Shown piece after piece: positions 16,848 through 16,974 of a DNA stretch of 16,974 nt. This stretch comes from Monoplex corrugatus. Taxonomy: Eukaryota; Mollusca; Gastropoda; Littorinimorpha; Ranellidae. The notes under the pieces are model-generated. The model saw nothing but the letters and a program-made list of their open reading frames with translations, had not been told where the DNA came from and searched no databases. The stretch covers positions 1-16,974 of the forward strand of contig JAPXFY010004751.1 in assembly GCA_030674185.1 (NCBI GenBank). The letters are read 5' to 3'. Both the position numbers and the translations under genes were made by a program. The first letter of the stretch is position 1; every line of letters begins with the position of its first letter.

Positions 16848-16974
16848 GACTGACGGAGGATCGTTGGCACGCAGTGACATTTGACAATGTCAGTGTGTCC
16901 CTTCTAATACATTTCAATAGTACATAGATCTCCGAAGTGACAATGTCAAAGGGTCATTTATCCTCCAGTATTGT
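16848..16974. other. Unique sequence at the right edge
   Basis: Nothing recognisable. The motif TGACAATGTCA occurs around 16881-16891, and ACAATGTCAAAGG recurs at 16940, a short local repeat. Confidence 0.4.

Overview
The window is eukaryotic, non-coding, repeat-rich DNA from an animal genome. I recognise no host gene, host exon or intact RNA gene. A marine mollusc, perhaps a gastropod, is my best guess. It rests on very dense dinucleotide microsatellites, an RNase H-bearing I-superfamily (Nimb/I-like) LINE, and a 3' end (GTTC repeats followed by CTTTAATTTAACGTC on the + strand) that I associate from memory with mollusc LINEs. The species cannot be read from the sequence.

Layout. Bases 1-117 hold three copies of a 37-41 bp hairpin-bearing tandem repeat. 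Bases 118-3225 are unique AT-rich DNA with CA, TA, GT and GA microsatellites and a decayed RTE/BovB-like reverse transcriptase fragment (about 1321-1714, +). Bases 3226-11665 hold three diverged copies (A, B, C) of a roughly 1 kb tandem unit. Copy A carries two later insertions. The first is a full-length non-LTR retrotransposon on the minus strand (4013-9838, about 5.8 kb) sitting inside a (GT)n tract. The second is a 173 bp piggyBac-type MITE flanked by TTAA (10068-10240). Copy B lacks both and serves as a paralogous empty site for each. Bases 11666-12669 are unique DNA. Bases 12670-14203 are a 1.5 kb GT-rich minisatellite with higher-order structure (46 bp trimers, then 32 bp dimers of a 16 bp monomer). 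The remainder is unique DNA with a probable tRNA-derived SINE relic near 14990-15130 and two long GA/GACA/CA compound microsatellites.

How the main element works. The LINE reads 5'-UTR (68 nt, starting at a YY1-like CAAAATGGCGG), ORF1 (416 aa, coiled coil plus SGNH/esterase-like domain), a 383 nt spacer with two hairpins, ORF2 (endonuclease, reverse transcriptase, RNase H, CCHC finger) and a 295 nt 3'-UTR. The 3'-UTR ends in a small hairpin and a (GAAC)3 tail. ORF2 is broken once, by what looks like one extra base in a 7-base homopolymer. It also has Ser where the endonuclease family normally has a metal-binding Glu. The otherwise open frames and the complete ends suggest a recent insertion.
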